A model generated the notes under the pieces. It searched no databases. It saw nothing but the letters and a program-made list of their open reading frames with translations, and was not told where the DNA came from. From contig JBDZUX010000003.1 of NCBI GenBank assembly GCA_040255405.1, forward strand, positions 1-64,000: a stretch of DNA of 64,000 nt, given 5' to 3'. The translations under genes were made by a program, and so were the position numbers. Shown piece by piece: positions 1 through 9,445 of this stretch; position 1 is the first letter of the stretch; every line of letters starts with the position of its first letter. The DNA is from 66-474 sp040255405 (GTDB taxonomy: Bacteria; Pseudomonadota; Gammaproteobacteria; Xanthomonadales; Rhodanobacteraceae).

Positions 1-616
<616 letters not shown>

Positions 617-620
<4 letters not shown>

Positions 621-1819
621 GGGTGTTCTCCTTCTTGCTGGATGGTTCGTCCGAAAACGGGTGACGCGGCTTGCGGTTCGGGAGCCGCGGGGTCCGGTGC
701 GAAATTTGGCGGCGGCGCCGCGCCGACCCAGACCGGGCGCGCGTAACCCGCGGGTTTGTCGCCGACGCCCACACCGCCGTTCATGCCGATCTGGTGCGAC
801 GCATCGAAGAAACTGTAGGGGAATTGCAGCGGCAGCGCGGACACGGCGTCGAGCGCGCGCAGCGATTCATCGGACAGCGGTTTGTCCAGCGCAGCGAGAT
901 TGTCGTCGAACTGTTGCAGGGTGCGCGCGCCCAGGATCACCGACCCGATGCCAGGCTGGCGCGCCGCCCATTGGATCGCGACCTGCGCCATGCTGATGCC
1001 TTCGTCGCGCGCGACTCGTTCGACCTCGGCGACGATCGCGAAATTGCGCGGCGTGAACTTGCCCCGGAGCGCCGGCAGGCCGCCCTGCCGGAACAGCCCC
1101 AGCCGGCCTTCGCTTTCGCTGTCCGCACCGTTCCGCGACGGCCGGTACTTGCCGGACAACAACCCCATGCCGAGCGGGCTCCACGCGGTGATGCCGTAAC
1201 CGGATTCCAGCGCGAGGTCCACGTACTCGCGTTCGATGTTGCGCTCCACCAGTGAATACTGCAGCTGCAGGTTCACCAAGCCGTGCATGTGCGAGGCCCG
1301 CGCCAGTGCCTGGATCTGCGCGGCGTACCAGGCCGGCACATCGGACAACCCGGCGTAACGGATCTTGCCAGCGCGGATCAGGTCATCCAGCGTCTGCAAC
1401 ACTTCCTCGGCCGGCGTGATCCGGTCCCATGTGTGCAGCAGGTACAGGTCGATGTAGTCGGTGCCGAGGCGCCGCAGCGAACCTTCCACGGCGCGCAGGA
1501 TGTTCTTGCGGCCGTTGCCGCCGGCGTTCGGGTTGCCGGCCTCGGCGTTGTAGCTGAACTTGGTGGCCAGCACCACGCGATCGCGGGCGCCGCTGCCGGC
1601 GATGAATTTGCCCAGCAGTGTTTCGCTTTCGCCGTCGGTGTAAAGATCGGCGGTGTCGACAAAATTGCCGCCCGCGGCGAGGTAACGATCGAACATCGTG
1701 CGGGCGGCGCGTTCGTCCGTGCCCCAGCCCCAGCTTTCACCGAAGGTCATGGTGCCGAGCGCGAGGCGGCTGACGCGCAGGCCGGAACGGCCAAGGGTGA
1801 AGTATTGGTCGAGTGACAT
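617..1819 (-). CDS. Aldo/keto reductase
   Basis: Second aldo/keto reductase, 400 aa, probably reducing aldehydes or ketones with NADPH in the cytoplasm. The tetrad is visible: Asp55 and Tyr60 (DTADLY), Lys87 (ATKFS), His129 (LLHTW). The reading frame stays open far upstream, but the family N-terminus fits the ATG at 1819 (MSLDQYF) with a GGAG-like ribosome site before it. The last ~45 residues, rich in Pro, Ala and Gly after the usual family end, are an unusual tail. It is followed directly by the next reductase (ATGA overlap) and is divergent from a LysR gene that may regulate both. Confidence 0.9.
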
Positions 1820-1921
1820 CGCGGGGCTCCTTCCGGTGAACGGGGCGGAGCAGAGTGTGCGACTTGCATTGCGCGAAAAAAATCCCGATTCTCTGCATGG
1901 TCTTTCAAGCAGGACTAAACA

Positions 1922-2821
1922 ATGCCTCAGGATCACAGCCCGGCGCTGCGCGCCTTCGTGCTGATCGCGCGCCACGGCAGCTTCACCCGCGCGGGGCGCG
2001 AAGTCGGCGTGACGGCGTCGGCGTTGAGCCAGACGCTGGCGCAATTCGAACGCCGGCTCGGCGTGCGCCTGCTGGCACGCACCACGCGGCGGGTCGGGCT
2101 GACCGAGGCCGGCCGCGCATTCCTGGAACGCATCGCGCCGGCGCTGAGCGTGATCGACGATGCGGTGGACAGCGCCCGCCAATATGGGGAACGCCCGGCC
2201 GGCACCTTGCGCATCACCGCCGCGATGGGCTCGACCCTCGCACCGCATCTTGCAGCATTCATCGCGGCCTACCCCGAGATCACGCTGGAGATCAACGTCG
2301 ACAGCGCACTTTCCGACCTGGTCGCGCAAGGCTTCGACGCCGGCATCCGGTTGGGCGAACGTCTCGAAAAAGACATGGTCGCGGTGCCCCTGGGCGGTCC
2401 GATGCGCTCGGTGGTGGCGGGCTCGCCCGCGTACTTCAAGCGCCACGGCAAGCCGAAGCATCCGCGCGATCTTGCGCAACACAATTGCGCACGCTTCCGC
2501 TTCGCCAGCGGCGGCATCTACAACTGGGAGTTCGCACACCCCTCGGGAACCAAACGCGGGCGCTGGTTCGAAATCGAGGTCGGCGGCAACCTGATCGTCA
2601 ACGACAACGCGCTGGCCCGCGCCGCGGCGTGCGACGGCATCGCCCTCACCCACGTACCCGCACCCTCCTTGCAGGCGGACCTCGCCAACGGGCGGCTCGA
2701 GACCGCATTGGACCGCTGGTTGCCCGCCTATGACGGCCTGTATCTCTATTACCCCAGCCGTTACCAGATCCCCCCGAAGCTGCGCGTGTTCATCGATTTC
2801 CTGAAGCAACGGATGGGGTGA
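1922..2821 (+). CDS. LysR-family transcriptional regulator
   Basis: DNA-binding regulator, 299 aa, normal length for the family. An N-terminal winged helix-turn-helix spans about residues 8-65 (pattern HGSFTRAGREVGVTASALSQ), followed by a periplasmic-binding-protein-like effector domain from about residue 90. It is transcribed divergently from the aldo/keto reductase pair with 102 bp between start codons. That is the classic arrangement for a LysR protein controlling its neighbours and itself. The inducer is unknown. It resembles the group that often sits next to small oxidoreductases. Confidence 0.92.
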   Translation: MPQDHSPALRAFVLIARHGSFTRAGREVGVTASALSQTLAQFERRLGVRLLARTTRRVGLTEAGRAFLERIAPALSVIDDAVDSARQYGERPAGTLRITAAMGSTLAPHLAAFIAAYPEITLEINVDSALSDLVAQGFDAGIRLGERLEKDMVAVPLGGPMRSVVAGSPAYFKRHGKPKHPRDLAQHNCARFRFASGGIYNWEFAHPSGTKRGRWFEIEVGGNLIVNDNALARAAACDGIALTHVPAPSLQADLANGRLETALDRWLPAYDGLYLYYPSRYQIPPKLRVFIDFLKQRMG

Positions 2822-2990
2822 CGCGCGCGCCTGTCAACGCACCCGCCCCCACGCGCGTTGGGAGATTGCGGGCAATCCTGCGCGGCGTACGTCGAAGCTG
2901 ACTGCACGCCATACCGCCCGCAAGGAATCACGCAAATTTAGCGAATCCGGGCCATGGATCGGCGACCATCCAGCCACACCTCCCGAGGAT

Positions 2991-3659
2991 ATGTCGATGC
3001 ACCACTTTCCATTCCGCTCCGCCGTGCTGGCCGCGGCGCTCGCCTGCGCGCCGCTGGCCTTCGCCGCATCACCACCGCCGGCCGGCAGCACCGCAGGCAT
3101 GTCGCAACCCGCCAAACATCATGGCGGCTACCACATGCACATGTTCGACAAGCTCAACCTGAGTGACTCGCAACGCACCAGCGTGCAGCAGCTGTTCCAG
3201 CAGAGTTTCGAGCAGGCGCGGCCGGAAATGCAGGCCCTGCAGCAGAAGCAAGCCGCGTTCCAGAATGCCACGCCCGGCAGTGCCGCGTACCAGAGTGCGG
3301 CAAACGATCTGGCCCAGGCCGAGGCGAACGCCGCGCGTGACCGCGTGCTGCGCCAGGCCGAGTTGCACACCAAGATCTACAACCTGTTGACCCCGGAGCA
3401 GCGTACCCAATACGCGACCCTCCGCGCGCAACACGAAACCGGGATGAAGCGGTGGCGTGGATCGCGCATGCACGGATCGCACATGCACGGNNNNNNNNNN
3501 NNNNNNNNNNNNNNNNNNNNNNNNNNNNNNNNNNNNNNNNNNNNNNNNNNNNNNNNNNNNNNNNNNNNNNNNNNNNNNNNNNNNNNNNNNATGGACGGGT
3601 CGCACATGCACATGCAGAAGGCCTCCGGCAATCCACCGGCAGCATCCTCCACGCAGTGA
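2991..3659 (+). CDS. Spy/LTXXQ-like periplasmic protein with His/Met repeats (contains gap)
   Basis: Probable periplasmic protein with a signal peptide (hydrophobic residues about 9-26, cleavage after AFA). The middle is helical and Gln-rich, with LNLSDSQRTSV and LLTPEQRTQY, the two LTXXQ-type motifs of the Spy/CpxP chaperone and metal-stress family. The C-terminus is a short repeat, HGSHMH, interrupted by the 100-N gap at 3491-3590; the same repeat frame resumes after the gap (DGSHMHM). The true repeat number is therefore unknown. His/Met clusters, also HGGYHMHMF near residue 43, suggest Cu, Ni or Zn binding (inference). The gene overlaps the next by GTGA. Confidence 0.8.
   Translation: MSMHHFPFRSAVLAAALACAPLAFAASPPPAGSTAGMSQPAKHHGGYHMHMFDKLNLSDSQRTSVQQLFQQSFEQARPEMQALQQKQAAFQNATPGSAAYQSAANDLAQAEANAARDRVLRQAELHTKIYNLLTPEQRTQYATLRAQHETGMKRWRGSRMHGSHMHXXXXXXXXXXXXXXXXXXXXXXXXXXXXXXXXXXMDGSHMHMQKASGNPPAASSTQ
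3491..3590. other. Assembly gap (100 N)
   Basis: A run of exactly 100 N, the conventional placeholder for a scaffold gap of unknown size. It falls inside the HGSHMH-coding repeat, so a short tandem repeat probably broke the assembly. Confidence 0.95.
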
Positions 3660-4414
3660 GGCGGCGACTGGAAGCGGCGCCACCCACTCACGGCGAACAC
3701 CGGGCGCTTGACGGTGTTCGCCTCGGGTGGCTGCTGCTGTCGTGTGTACCGCTTGCGGCCTGTTCGGGCGGAGGTAGCGGCGGCCACGCCGCGCGGATGG
3801 CGCGATCAGCCACGGCTGCATCCTCCGTGGGCACGGCGGCGGCAGCCAAGCGGGTGGACAGCGACATCTTCGTGAGCGAGGCATGGCGCTTCCGCATCGA
3901 CGTGCCGCCAGGCTGGACGGTCCGCCGCGATTTCCGGTCGAGCCAGCTCGCCAATGGCACGTGGAAAAGTTTCGCGCCACCGGATTCGCATGGGCAGCCG
4001 GTGCTGGCACTGACCGTGCCGGGCTCCGACAACATCACGGACGCCGAAATCCGGATCGGCGCGAGCCGCGCTGCGAAGGAAGTGCACGGCTGCACCACGC
4101 CGCCGCCCGCCGTCCGTCCCGGCAGTGCCGCGACCCGGCACATCAACGGCGTCGCCTTCACGACGTTCGAAGCCGCCGACGCGGCGATGAGCCATCGCCT
4201 GGACGTGCACGCGTATCGCACCGTCCACGACGGCGCCTGCTACGCGATCGACTTGCTGGTGTTCGGCGTGAACCCGGCCGTCTACGATCCGCCGGCGGCG
4301 CCACCGTTCTCCGACGCCCACGCATTCGCCGCAATGCGCGGTGCGCTGCAATCCCTGCGGTTCATGCAGCCGGCGGATCAGCCCGCCGCAAGTGCTTCGA
4401 CGGTTTCGCGGTAG
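3656..4414 (+). CDS. Putative lipoprotein with PsbP/DcrB-like domain
   Basis: Function unknown. A start at GTG 3656, overlapping the previous stop as GTGA, gives 252 aa with a basic N-terminus, a hydrophobic stretch (WLLLSCVPL) and a lipobox LAAC, so it is probably a lipoprotein with acylated Cys at about residue 36. The mature part (SEAWRFRIDVPPGW, repeated beta-like stretches, FAAMRGALQSLRF near the end) resembles the PsbP/DcrB fold, which is a fold guess only. Coupling to the His/Met-rich periplasmic protein suggests a shared envelope role. Its last 37 bp overlap the 3' end of hutF on the other strand. Confidence 0.7.
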   Translation: MRRRLEAAPPTHGEHRALDGVRLGWLLLSCVPLAACSGGGSGGHAARMARSATAASSVGTAAAAKRVDSDIFVSEAWRFRIDVPPGWTVRRDFRSSQLANGTWKSFAPPDSHGQPVLALTVPGSDNITDAEIRIGASRAAKEVHGCTTPPPAVRPGSAATRHINGVAFTTFEAADAAMSHRLDVHAYRTVHDGACYAIDLLVFGVNPAVYDPPAAPPFSDAHAFAAMRGALQSLRFMQPADQPAASASTVSR

Positions 4415-5814
4415 CGCGCCGCGATCCGGGCTTCGTCGCGGTGCCGGAAATCCCGGACTACCCATTCGCCACCCGCCATCACATCGCGCACCAGCGGCAC
4501 GTTGCCGGCGAACAGGAACGCATCGGTCACGCTGCGCTCGTCGCGCGCCGCCAGCAGCGGCGAAGCATCGTCAGGCACGATGAAATCCACGCCGGCACCA
4601 TCATCCGCGATGCCCGCCGCGCGGCGCCCGCCTTGCAGCGCCGCACGCCACAACGCCTCGCCGACACTCGCGCCGGACGTACGCGCGGCGATGTTGCGAT
4701 GGCGCGTCAACAGCCGTTGCCCGTATTCCAGCCAGCGCAGTTCCTCGACCGGCGACACCGAAATGTGCGAATCGGAACCGATACCCAGCGCGCCATGCGC
4801 GTCGAGATGGTTCGCGAGCGGGAAAAAACCGTCGCCCAGATTGGCCTCGGTGGTCGGGCACAGGCCCGCCACCGCGCCCGATGCCGCGATCGCCCGCAGC
4901 TCCGCGTCATCAACGTGGGTCGCGTGCACGAGGCACCAGCGTTCATCGACGTCCGCATGATCGAACAGCCATTGCACCGGGCGGGCGTTGCGCATGCCGA
5001 GGCAATCCTGCACCTCGCCGATCTGCTCGGCGATGTGGATGTGGACAGGCATTGAACCCCTCTCCCCTCGGGGGAAGTGGAGCGAAGCGCCAGGCGCGTA
5101 GCCCCGGGGTGAGGGTTCGGGTGATGCGTCCGCGCCACGCTCCGACCGAACCCGCTCCCGCCCCTCCGGGGCACTGGAGGAGCGAGGCGGGAAAGCTGAA
5201 ACAGCGGCCAGTACTTCGCGCATCGCGGCTTCCGGCACCGCGCGTAGCGAATGCAGGGCGACGCCGACGCGCACGCGGTCCGACGCGAGCGCGCCCAACG
5301 ATTCCACCAGGCCAAGATAGGCGTCGACGGACAACCCGAAACGCTTCTGCCGGTCCGACAGCGCCCGCCCGTCGAATCCGCCGGTCATGTACAGCACCGG
5401 CAGCAACGTCAACCCGATACCGGCTTCGCGTGCGGCTTCGACGATCGCGCGCGACATCGCGGCGGCATCGGCATACGGCCTGCCGTCAGGCGCATTGTGC
5501 AGGTAGTGGAATTCGCAGACGTGCGTGTAGCCCGCCTTCAGCATCTCGACGTACAACTGCGCCGCGATTGCCTGCAACGCATCCGGTCCGATGCGCGAGG
5601 CGAACGCATACATCGCTTCGCGCCACGTCCAGAACGAATCGTCGCCAGGACCGCGCCGTTCGGCCAGGCCCGCCATTGCGCGCTGGAATGCATGCGAGTG
5701 CAGGTTCGGCATGCCGGGGAAGGCGAAGCGGGCGCGCACCGTGCCCCCGCCTCGCCCGAGAGCCGCATCATGCTGCCATCCGTGCGGCGTCCACAGGTGT
5801 TCGGCTTGCAGCAT
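4378..5814 (-). CDS. hutF: Formimidoylglutamate deiminase with in-frame repeat insertion
   Basis: Converts N-formimidoyl-L-glutamate to N-formyl-L-glutamate plus ammonia in the five-step histidine degradation route; cytoplasmic amidohydrolase, 478 aa from ATG 5814. Metal ligands and catalytic residues are visible: NLHSH (His39, His41), HIHIAEQ (His258, His260, Glu263), LVHATH (His297, His300) and GSDSH (Asp348). Residues ~208-254, between the conserved AAMREVLAAV and PVHIHIAEQ segments, are Arg/Ser/Pro/Gly-rich. They correspond to DNA at 5053-5193 that matches an intergenic repeat found elsewhere in the window. Whether the enzyme is still active is not shown by sequence. The C-terminus overlaps the convergent lipoprotein gene. 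Confidence 0.93.
   Translation of the reverse strand: MLQAEHLWTPHGWQHDAALGRGGGTVRARFAFPGMPNLHSHAFQRAMAGLAERRGPGDDSFWTWREAMYAFASRIGPDALQAIAAQLYVEMLKAGYTHVCEFHYLHNAPDGRPYADAAAMSRAIVEAAREAGIGLTLLPVLYMTGGFDGRALSDRQKRFGLSVDAYLGLVESLGALASDRVRVGVALHSLRAVPEAAMREVLAAVSAFPPRSSSAPEGRERVRSERGADASPEPSPRGYAPGASLHFPRGERGSMPVHIHIAEQIGEVQDCLGMRNARPVQWLFDHADVDERWCLVHATHVDDAELRAIAASGAVAGLCPTTEANLGDGFFPLANHLDAHGALGIGSDSHISVSPVEELRWLEYGQRLLTRHRNIAARTSGASVGEALWRAALQGGRRAAGIADDGAGVDFIVPDDASPLLAARDERSVTDAFLFAGNVPLVRDVMAGGEWVVRDFRHRDEARIAARYRETVEALAAG
5055..5190. repeat. Intergenic-type repeat A, copy inside hutF
   Basis: Carries the family landmarks: a CCCTCTCCC..CGGGGG palindrome, then GGGTGAGGGTTCGG, then further GC-rich dyads. 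The same landmarks occur at 28493-28630 and 31310-31449 between genes. Here the copy is read through in frame as 47 codons of hutF. Confidence 0.75.
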
Positions 5815-6035
5815 GCATCGCTCCAGCTTGGGGTTCCGGTCCGGGTCGAAGGCTAGCGGCCGCCCGTCGCAAGCGCCACCATCGTCGGTTGGCGATGCAG
5901 CTTGAATGTTTCCGTTCGCGTTGAGCGTGGCCCGCTTGGCGGGCAAAGTCGAAACGCAGGCTTCCCTTCGACTTTGGCCCTTTCGGGCCTGCGCTCACGG
6001 CTTGCCGCAACACGAGCCACCGTCATAATGGCCAT
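5815..6035. other. Divergent hutF / GNAT-nitrilase promoter region with repeat D
   Basis: The 221-bp spacer between two divergent starts. From about 5935 to 6001 it holds a palindromic stretch (AGTCGAAACGC..TTCGACTT, then GGCCCTTTCGGGCC) that resembles the region 36540-36615 upstream of mutS. No clear operator was recognised. Confidence 0.45.
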
Positions 6036-7595
6036 GTGAGCACGGCCCTCGAACATGCGCCCCGGCTGATGGTGCGCAACACCACCGATGCCGACATCCC
6101 GCAGATCGTCGCGCTGGGCAAGCGCGTGTACGGACCGGGATTCGGCTATTCGCCGGAAATGGTGGCCGGCCAGCTCGCACACTTCCCGGAAGGGCAGTTC
6201 GTGGCGGTGTACGACGATCGCGTGATCGGTTACTGCGCGACCTTCCGCATCGGCGAACCCGTGGCGATGGCCCCCCACACCTGGGCCGAAATTACCGGGG
6301 GCGGTTTCGCGTCGCGCCACGACCCCCACGGCGACTGGTTGTACGGGATGGACATCGGCGTCGATCCGGACCGCCGCGGCATGCGCATCGGGCGGCGCCT
6401 TTACAGCGCGCGCAAGCGGTTGTGCCAGCGGTTGCGGCTGCGCGGGATCGTGTTCGGCGGGCGCCTGCCGGGCCTCGCCAAGCGTGCAGGCAAATACCAG
6501 ACGCCCGAGGATTACCTGAAAGCCGTGATCCACGGCCGCCAGCGCGATCCGACCTTGAGCTTCCAGCTGCGGAACGGTTTCGAAGTCATCGGCCTGCTCG
6601 AAGGCTACCTTCCCTACGACCGCGAATCATTGGGCTATGCGGCGCACCTGGTGTGGCGCAACCCGCGGCGGATGGACCAGCCGGACATGCCTCCGCATAT
6701 GGTGATGCAGCGGTTGCCGGACGTGATCCGCCTCGCCACCGTCCAGTACCAGCAGCGACGCATCAAGGATTTCGACGAGTTTGCCACCCAGGTCGAATAC
6801 TTCGTCGACATCGCCGCCAATTACGAAGCCGACTTCGTGGTGTTTCCCGAACTCATCACGCTGCAGCTGCTCTCGATCGAAAACGCGCCGTTGTCGCCGG
6901 TGGATTCGATCCTGAGGCTGTCCGAATACACGCCGCGGGTGAAAGCACTGTTCAGCGATCTCGCGGTGCGTCGCAACATCAACATCATCGCCGGCACCCA
7001 TCCTGCCCTGAGCGACGACGGCGATATCCACAACATCTGTTTCGTGTGCCTGCGCAACGGCTCGATCCACCAGCAGGTGAAGTTGCACATCACGCCGAGC
7101 GAGCGCAGCTTGTGGAACATCCGGGGCGGCGGCACCGCGCGCACCATTCCGACCGATTGCGGTCCGATCGGGGTCGCCGTGTGCTACGACATCGAATTTC
7201 CGGAAGTCGCGCGCCACCTGATCGATCAGGGCGCGCTGATCCTGTTCACCCCGTTCTGCACCGATACCCGCGAAGGCTATCTGCGCGTGCGCTACTGCGC
7301 GCAGTCGCGCGCGGTCGAGAACCAGTGCTACGTGGTGCTGTCGGGCAACTGCGGCAACCTGCCGGGCGTCAACAACTTCGATATCCAGTACGCGCAAAGT
7401 TGCATCCTGACACCGTGCGATTTTCCCTTCGCCCGCGACGGGGTCGCGGCGGATTCCACCCCCAACAGCGAAACGGTCCTGTTCGCCGACCTGCGACTGG
7501 AGGACCTTGCGCGCGCGCGCAACAACGGCACCGTGCAGAACCTCAAGGACCGCCGGCACGATCTCTACCAATTGCAATGGCCATCCAAACAATGA
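6036..7595 (+). CDS. GNAT acetyltransferase / carbon-nitrogen hydrolase fusion (YhcX-like)
   Basis: Two-domain protein, 519 aa, GTG start. Residues ~12-205 are a GNAT acyltransferase (motif A around DIGVDPDRRGMRIGRRLY, 106-123). Residues ~230-510 are a nitrilase-superfamily hydrolase with the catalytic triad Glu272 (FPELIT), Lys349 (QVKLHI) and Cys383 (AVCYDIEFPE). The architecture is known as YhcX-like; the substrate is generally unproven. Its stop codon overlaps the hutI start (ATGA), and it is divergent from hutF, so here it is tied to histidine breakdown. A role on a formyl, formimino or amide intermediate is inference. Confidence 0.88.
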   Translation: MSTALEHAPRLMVRNTTDADIPQIVALGKRVYGPGFGYSPEMVAGQLAHFPEGQFVAVYDDRVIGYCATFRIGEPVAMAPHTWAEITGGGFASRHDPHGDWLYGMDIGVDPDRRGMRIGRRLYSARKRLCQRLRLRGIVFGGRLPGLAKRAGKYQTPEDYLKAVIHGRQRDPTLSFQLRNGFEVIGLLEGYLPYDRESLGYAAHLVWRNPRRMDQPDMPPHMVMQRLPDVIRLATVQYQQRRIKDFDEFATQVEYFVDIAANYEADFVVFPELITLQLLSIENAPLSPVDSILRLSEYTPRVKALFSDLAVRRNINIIAGTHPALSDDGDIHNICFVCLRNGSIHQQVKLHITPSERSLWNIRGGGTARTIPTDCGPIGVAVCYDIEFPEVARHLIDQGALILFTPFCTDTREGYLRVRYCAQSRAVENQCYVVLSGNCGNLPGVNNFDIQYAQSCILTPCDFPFARDGVAADSTPNSETVLFADLRLEDLARARNNGTVQNLKDRRHDLYQLQWPSKQ

Positions 7596-8854
7596 GCGCG
7601 GCGAGCATCCACGGCGACACGCCGGCCGCGGGCGCACGCTGGGACCATTTGTTGCTCGACTGCAACCTCGCCACGCTTGCGGGCGGTGCAGGCTACGGCT
7701 TGATGGAGCATGCCGCGCTCGCATGGCGCGGCGACACGCTCGCGTTTGCCGGTCCGATGGACGCACTGCCCGGCGCGCCCGCCAACCTGGCACGCGCCGT
7801 CGAATCGGTGCGTGGGGCACTGGTGACGCCGGGACTGGTCGACTGCCACACGCATCTGGTCTTCGCCGGCGACCGAGCCCACGAATTCGAGATGCGCCTC
7901 CACGGCGAAAGCTATGAAGCCATCGCGCGCGCCGGCGGCGGCATTCTTTCCAGCGTCCGCGCCACCCGCGCGGCCAGCGAGGACGCATTGTTCGAGCAGG
8001 CGCTTCCGCGCGCACTCGGCCTTGTCCGCGGCGGCGCGACCACCTTGGAGATCAAGTCCGGCTACGGACTGGATCTCGATTCCGAAATGAAGATGTTGCG
8101 TGTCGCGCGCCGGACCGGCAAAGCACTCGGCATCACCGTGCGCACCACGTTCCTCGGCTTGCACGCCCTTCCGCCGGACTTCAAGGATCGCCGCGACGAC
8201 TACGTTGCGATGGTCTGCGACGAGTGGCTGCCGGCGGTGGCGCGCGAAGGCCTGGCCGATGCGGTGGACGCCTTCTGCGAAGGCATCGCCTTCACGCCGG
8301 ACGAAGTGCGCCGCTGTTTCGCGCGCGCGCGCGAACTCGGCCTGCCGGTGAAACTTCACGCCGACCAATTGTCGGACCTCGGCGGCGCCGCCCTCGCGGC
8401 GGAATTCGGCGCCCTGTCCGCGGACCACCTGGAATGCGCGGGGACCGATGCGGTGGCGGCAATGGCGCGCTCCGGCACCGTGGCGGTGTTGCTGCCCGGC
8501 AGTTTCTATGCCCTGCGCGAGACCCGCCTGCCGCCCATCGCGGCGCTGCGCGAACACGGCGTGGCGATGGCCGTCGCGACCGACCTCAATCCCGGCACCT
8601 CGCCGTTGCGCGCGTTGCGGCTCGCCATGGGCATGGCCTGCACCTTGTTCCGCCTGACGCCCGAGGAGGCGCTGCGAGGCGCAACGGTTCACGCAGCGCG
8701 GGCACTCGGATTGTTCGACCGCGGCGCGTTGGCAATCGGCCAGCGCGCCGACGTGGTCGTGTGGGACGCACGCCAACCCGCCGAGCTCACCTACTGGATC
8801 GGCGGCGCGCTCGCGTCGCGTGTATTCGCGGGCGGCGCAGAAATTCCGGCGTGA
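7592..8854 (+). CDS. hutI: Imidazolonepropionase
   Basis: Hydrolyses 4-imidazolone-5-propionate to N-formimidoyl-L-glutamate, the substrate of HutF; cytoplasmic, 420 aa. Amidohydrolase metal ligands are present: His86 and His88 (DCHTHLVF), His256 (KLHADQ), His279 (SADHLE) and Asp331 (ATDLNPGTSP). The frame is open far upstream, but the family N-terminus and the ATGA overlap with the preceding stop place the start at ATG 7592. It is followed by a strong bidirectional terminator. hutH and hutU are not in the window. Confidence 0.96.
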   Translation: MSAASIHGDTPAAGARWDHLLLDCNLATLAGGAGYGLMEHAALAWRGDTLAFAGPMDALPGAPANLARAVESVRGALVTPGLVDCHTHLVFAGDRAHEFEMRLHGESYEAIARAGGGILSSVRATRAASEDALFEQALPRALGLVRGGATTLEIKSGYGLDLDSEMKMLRVARRTGKALGITVRTTFLGLHALPPDFKDRRDDYVAMVCDEWLPAVAREGLADAVDAFCEGIAFTPDEVRRCFARARELGLPVKLHADQLSDLGGAALAAEFGALSADHLECAGTDAVAAMARSGTVAVLLPGSFYALRETRLPPIAALREHGVAMAVATDLNPGTSPLRALRLAMGMACTLFRLTPEEALRGATVHAARALGLFDRGALAIGQRADVVVWDARQPAELTYWIGGALASRVFAGGAEIPA

Positions 8855-8864
8855 CGCAGAAACA

Positions 8865-8891
8865 CGAAAGGCCCCATGCGGGGGCCTTTCG
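8865..8891. terminator. Bidirectional terminator between hutI and the THX gene
   Basis: Perfect 11-bp stem (CGAAAGGCCCC / GGGGCCTTTCG) with a 5-base loop, placed 10 bp after the hutI stop and shortly beyond the convergent THX gene. A/T bases at the outer stem end act in both directions. Confidence 0.85.
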
Positions 8892-8913
8892 CAAACCGCT
8901 CACACGCAGGAAC

Positions 8914-9102
<189 letters not shown>

Positions 9103-9445
9103 GTCGGTTCCTGGTGTCGTGTGGAATCCGCGCACCATGCGCGGTCCCCGGCATGGTAACAGCGGTCCGGCGCGTCGCACCAATCAGCGCGACGATGCCT
9201 GGGGAGACTGTTGGATCACTTTGCCGCTTGCATCGAGGAATTGCCGGACCGGCTGGCCGTCGGGCCCGACGTTGGCGACGATGCGCGTGTCCGTCCGGGT
9301 CTTTCAATATCAAGTTCGAGGAGCGGCCCTCGCGCGGGCCGAAACAAGTGCGACGGTATCTCCGCGTCACGGATGCGGCGAGCGTCGTGCCGGCAGCAGG
9401 TAAAGAAAATGTCGGAAGTCACCGGTTCCGAGGCGGCGCCTGTCA
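9103..9445. other. Intergenic region with a possible gene remnant
   Basis: 343 bp without a confident gene. On the minus strand, about 9310 down to a stop at 9184-9186, one frame reads like protein (RIVANVGPDGQPVRQFLDA, then GKVIQQSPQ), but a stop lies just upstream and no start fits. It may be the 3' end of a decayed gene. Nothing else is recognised. Confidence 0.35.

Noticed and set aside
3452..3658. Upstream extension of the lipoprotein gene through the N gap
   Set aside because: The frame there reads the His/Met repeat out of frame (AHARIAHAR) and depends on the arbitrary gap length; the lipobox fits the GTG start at 3656.
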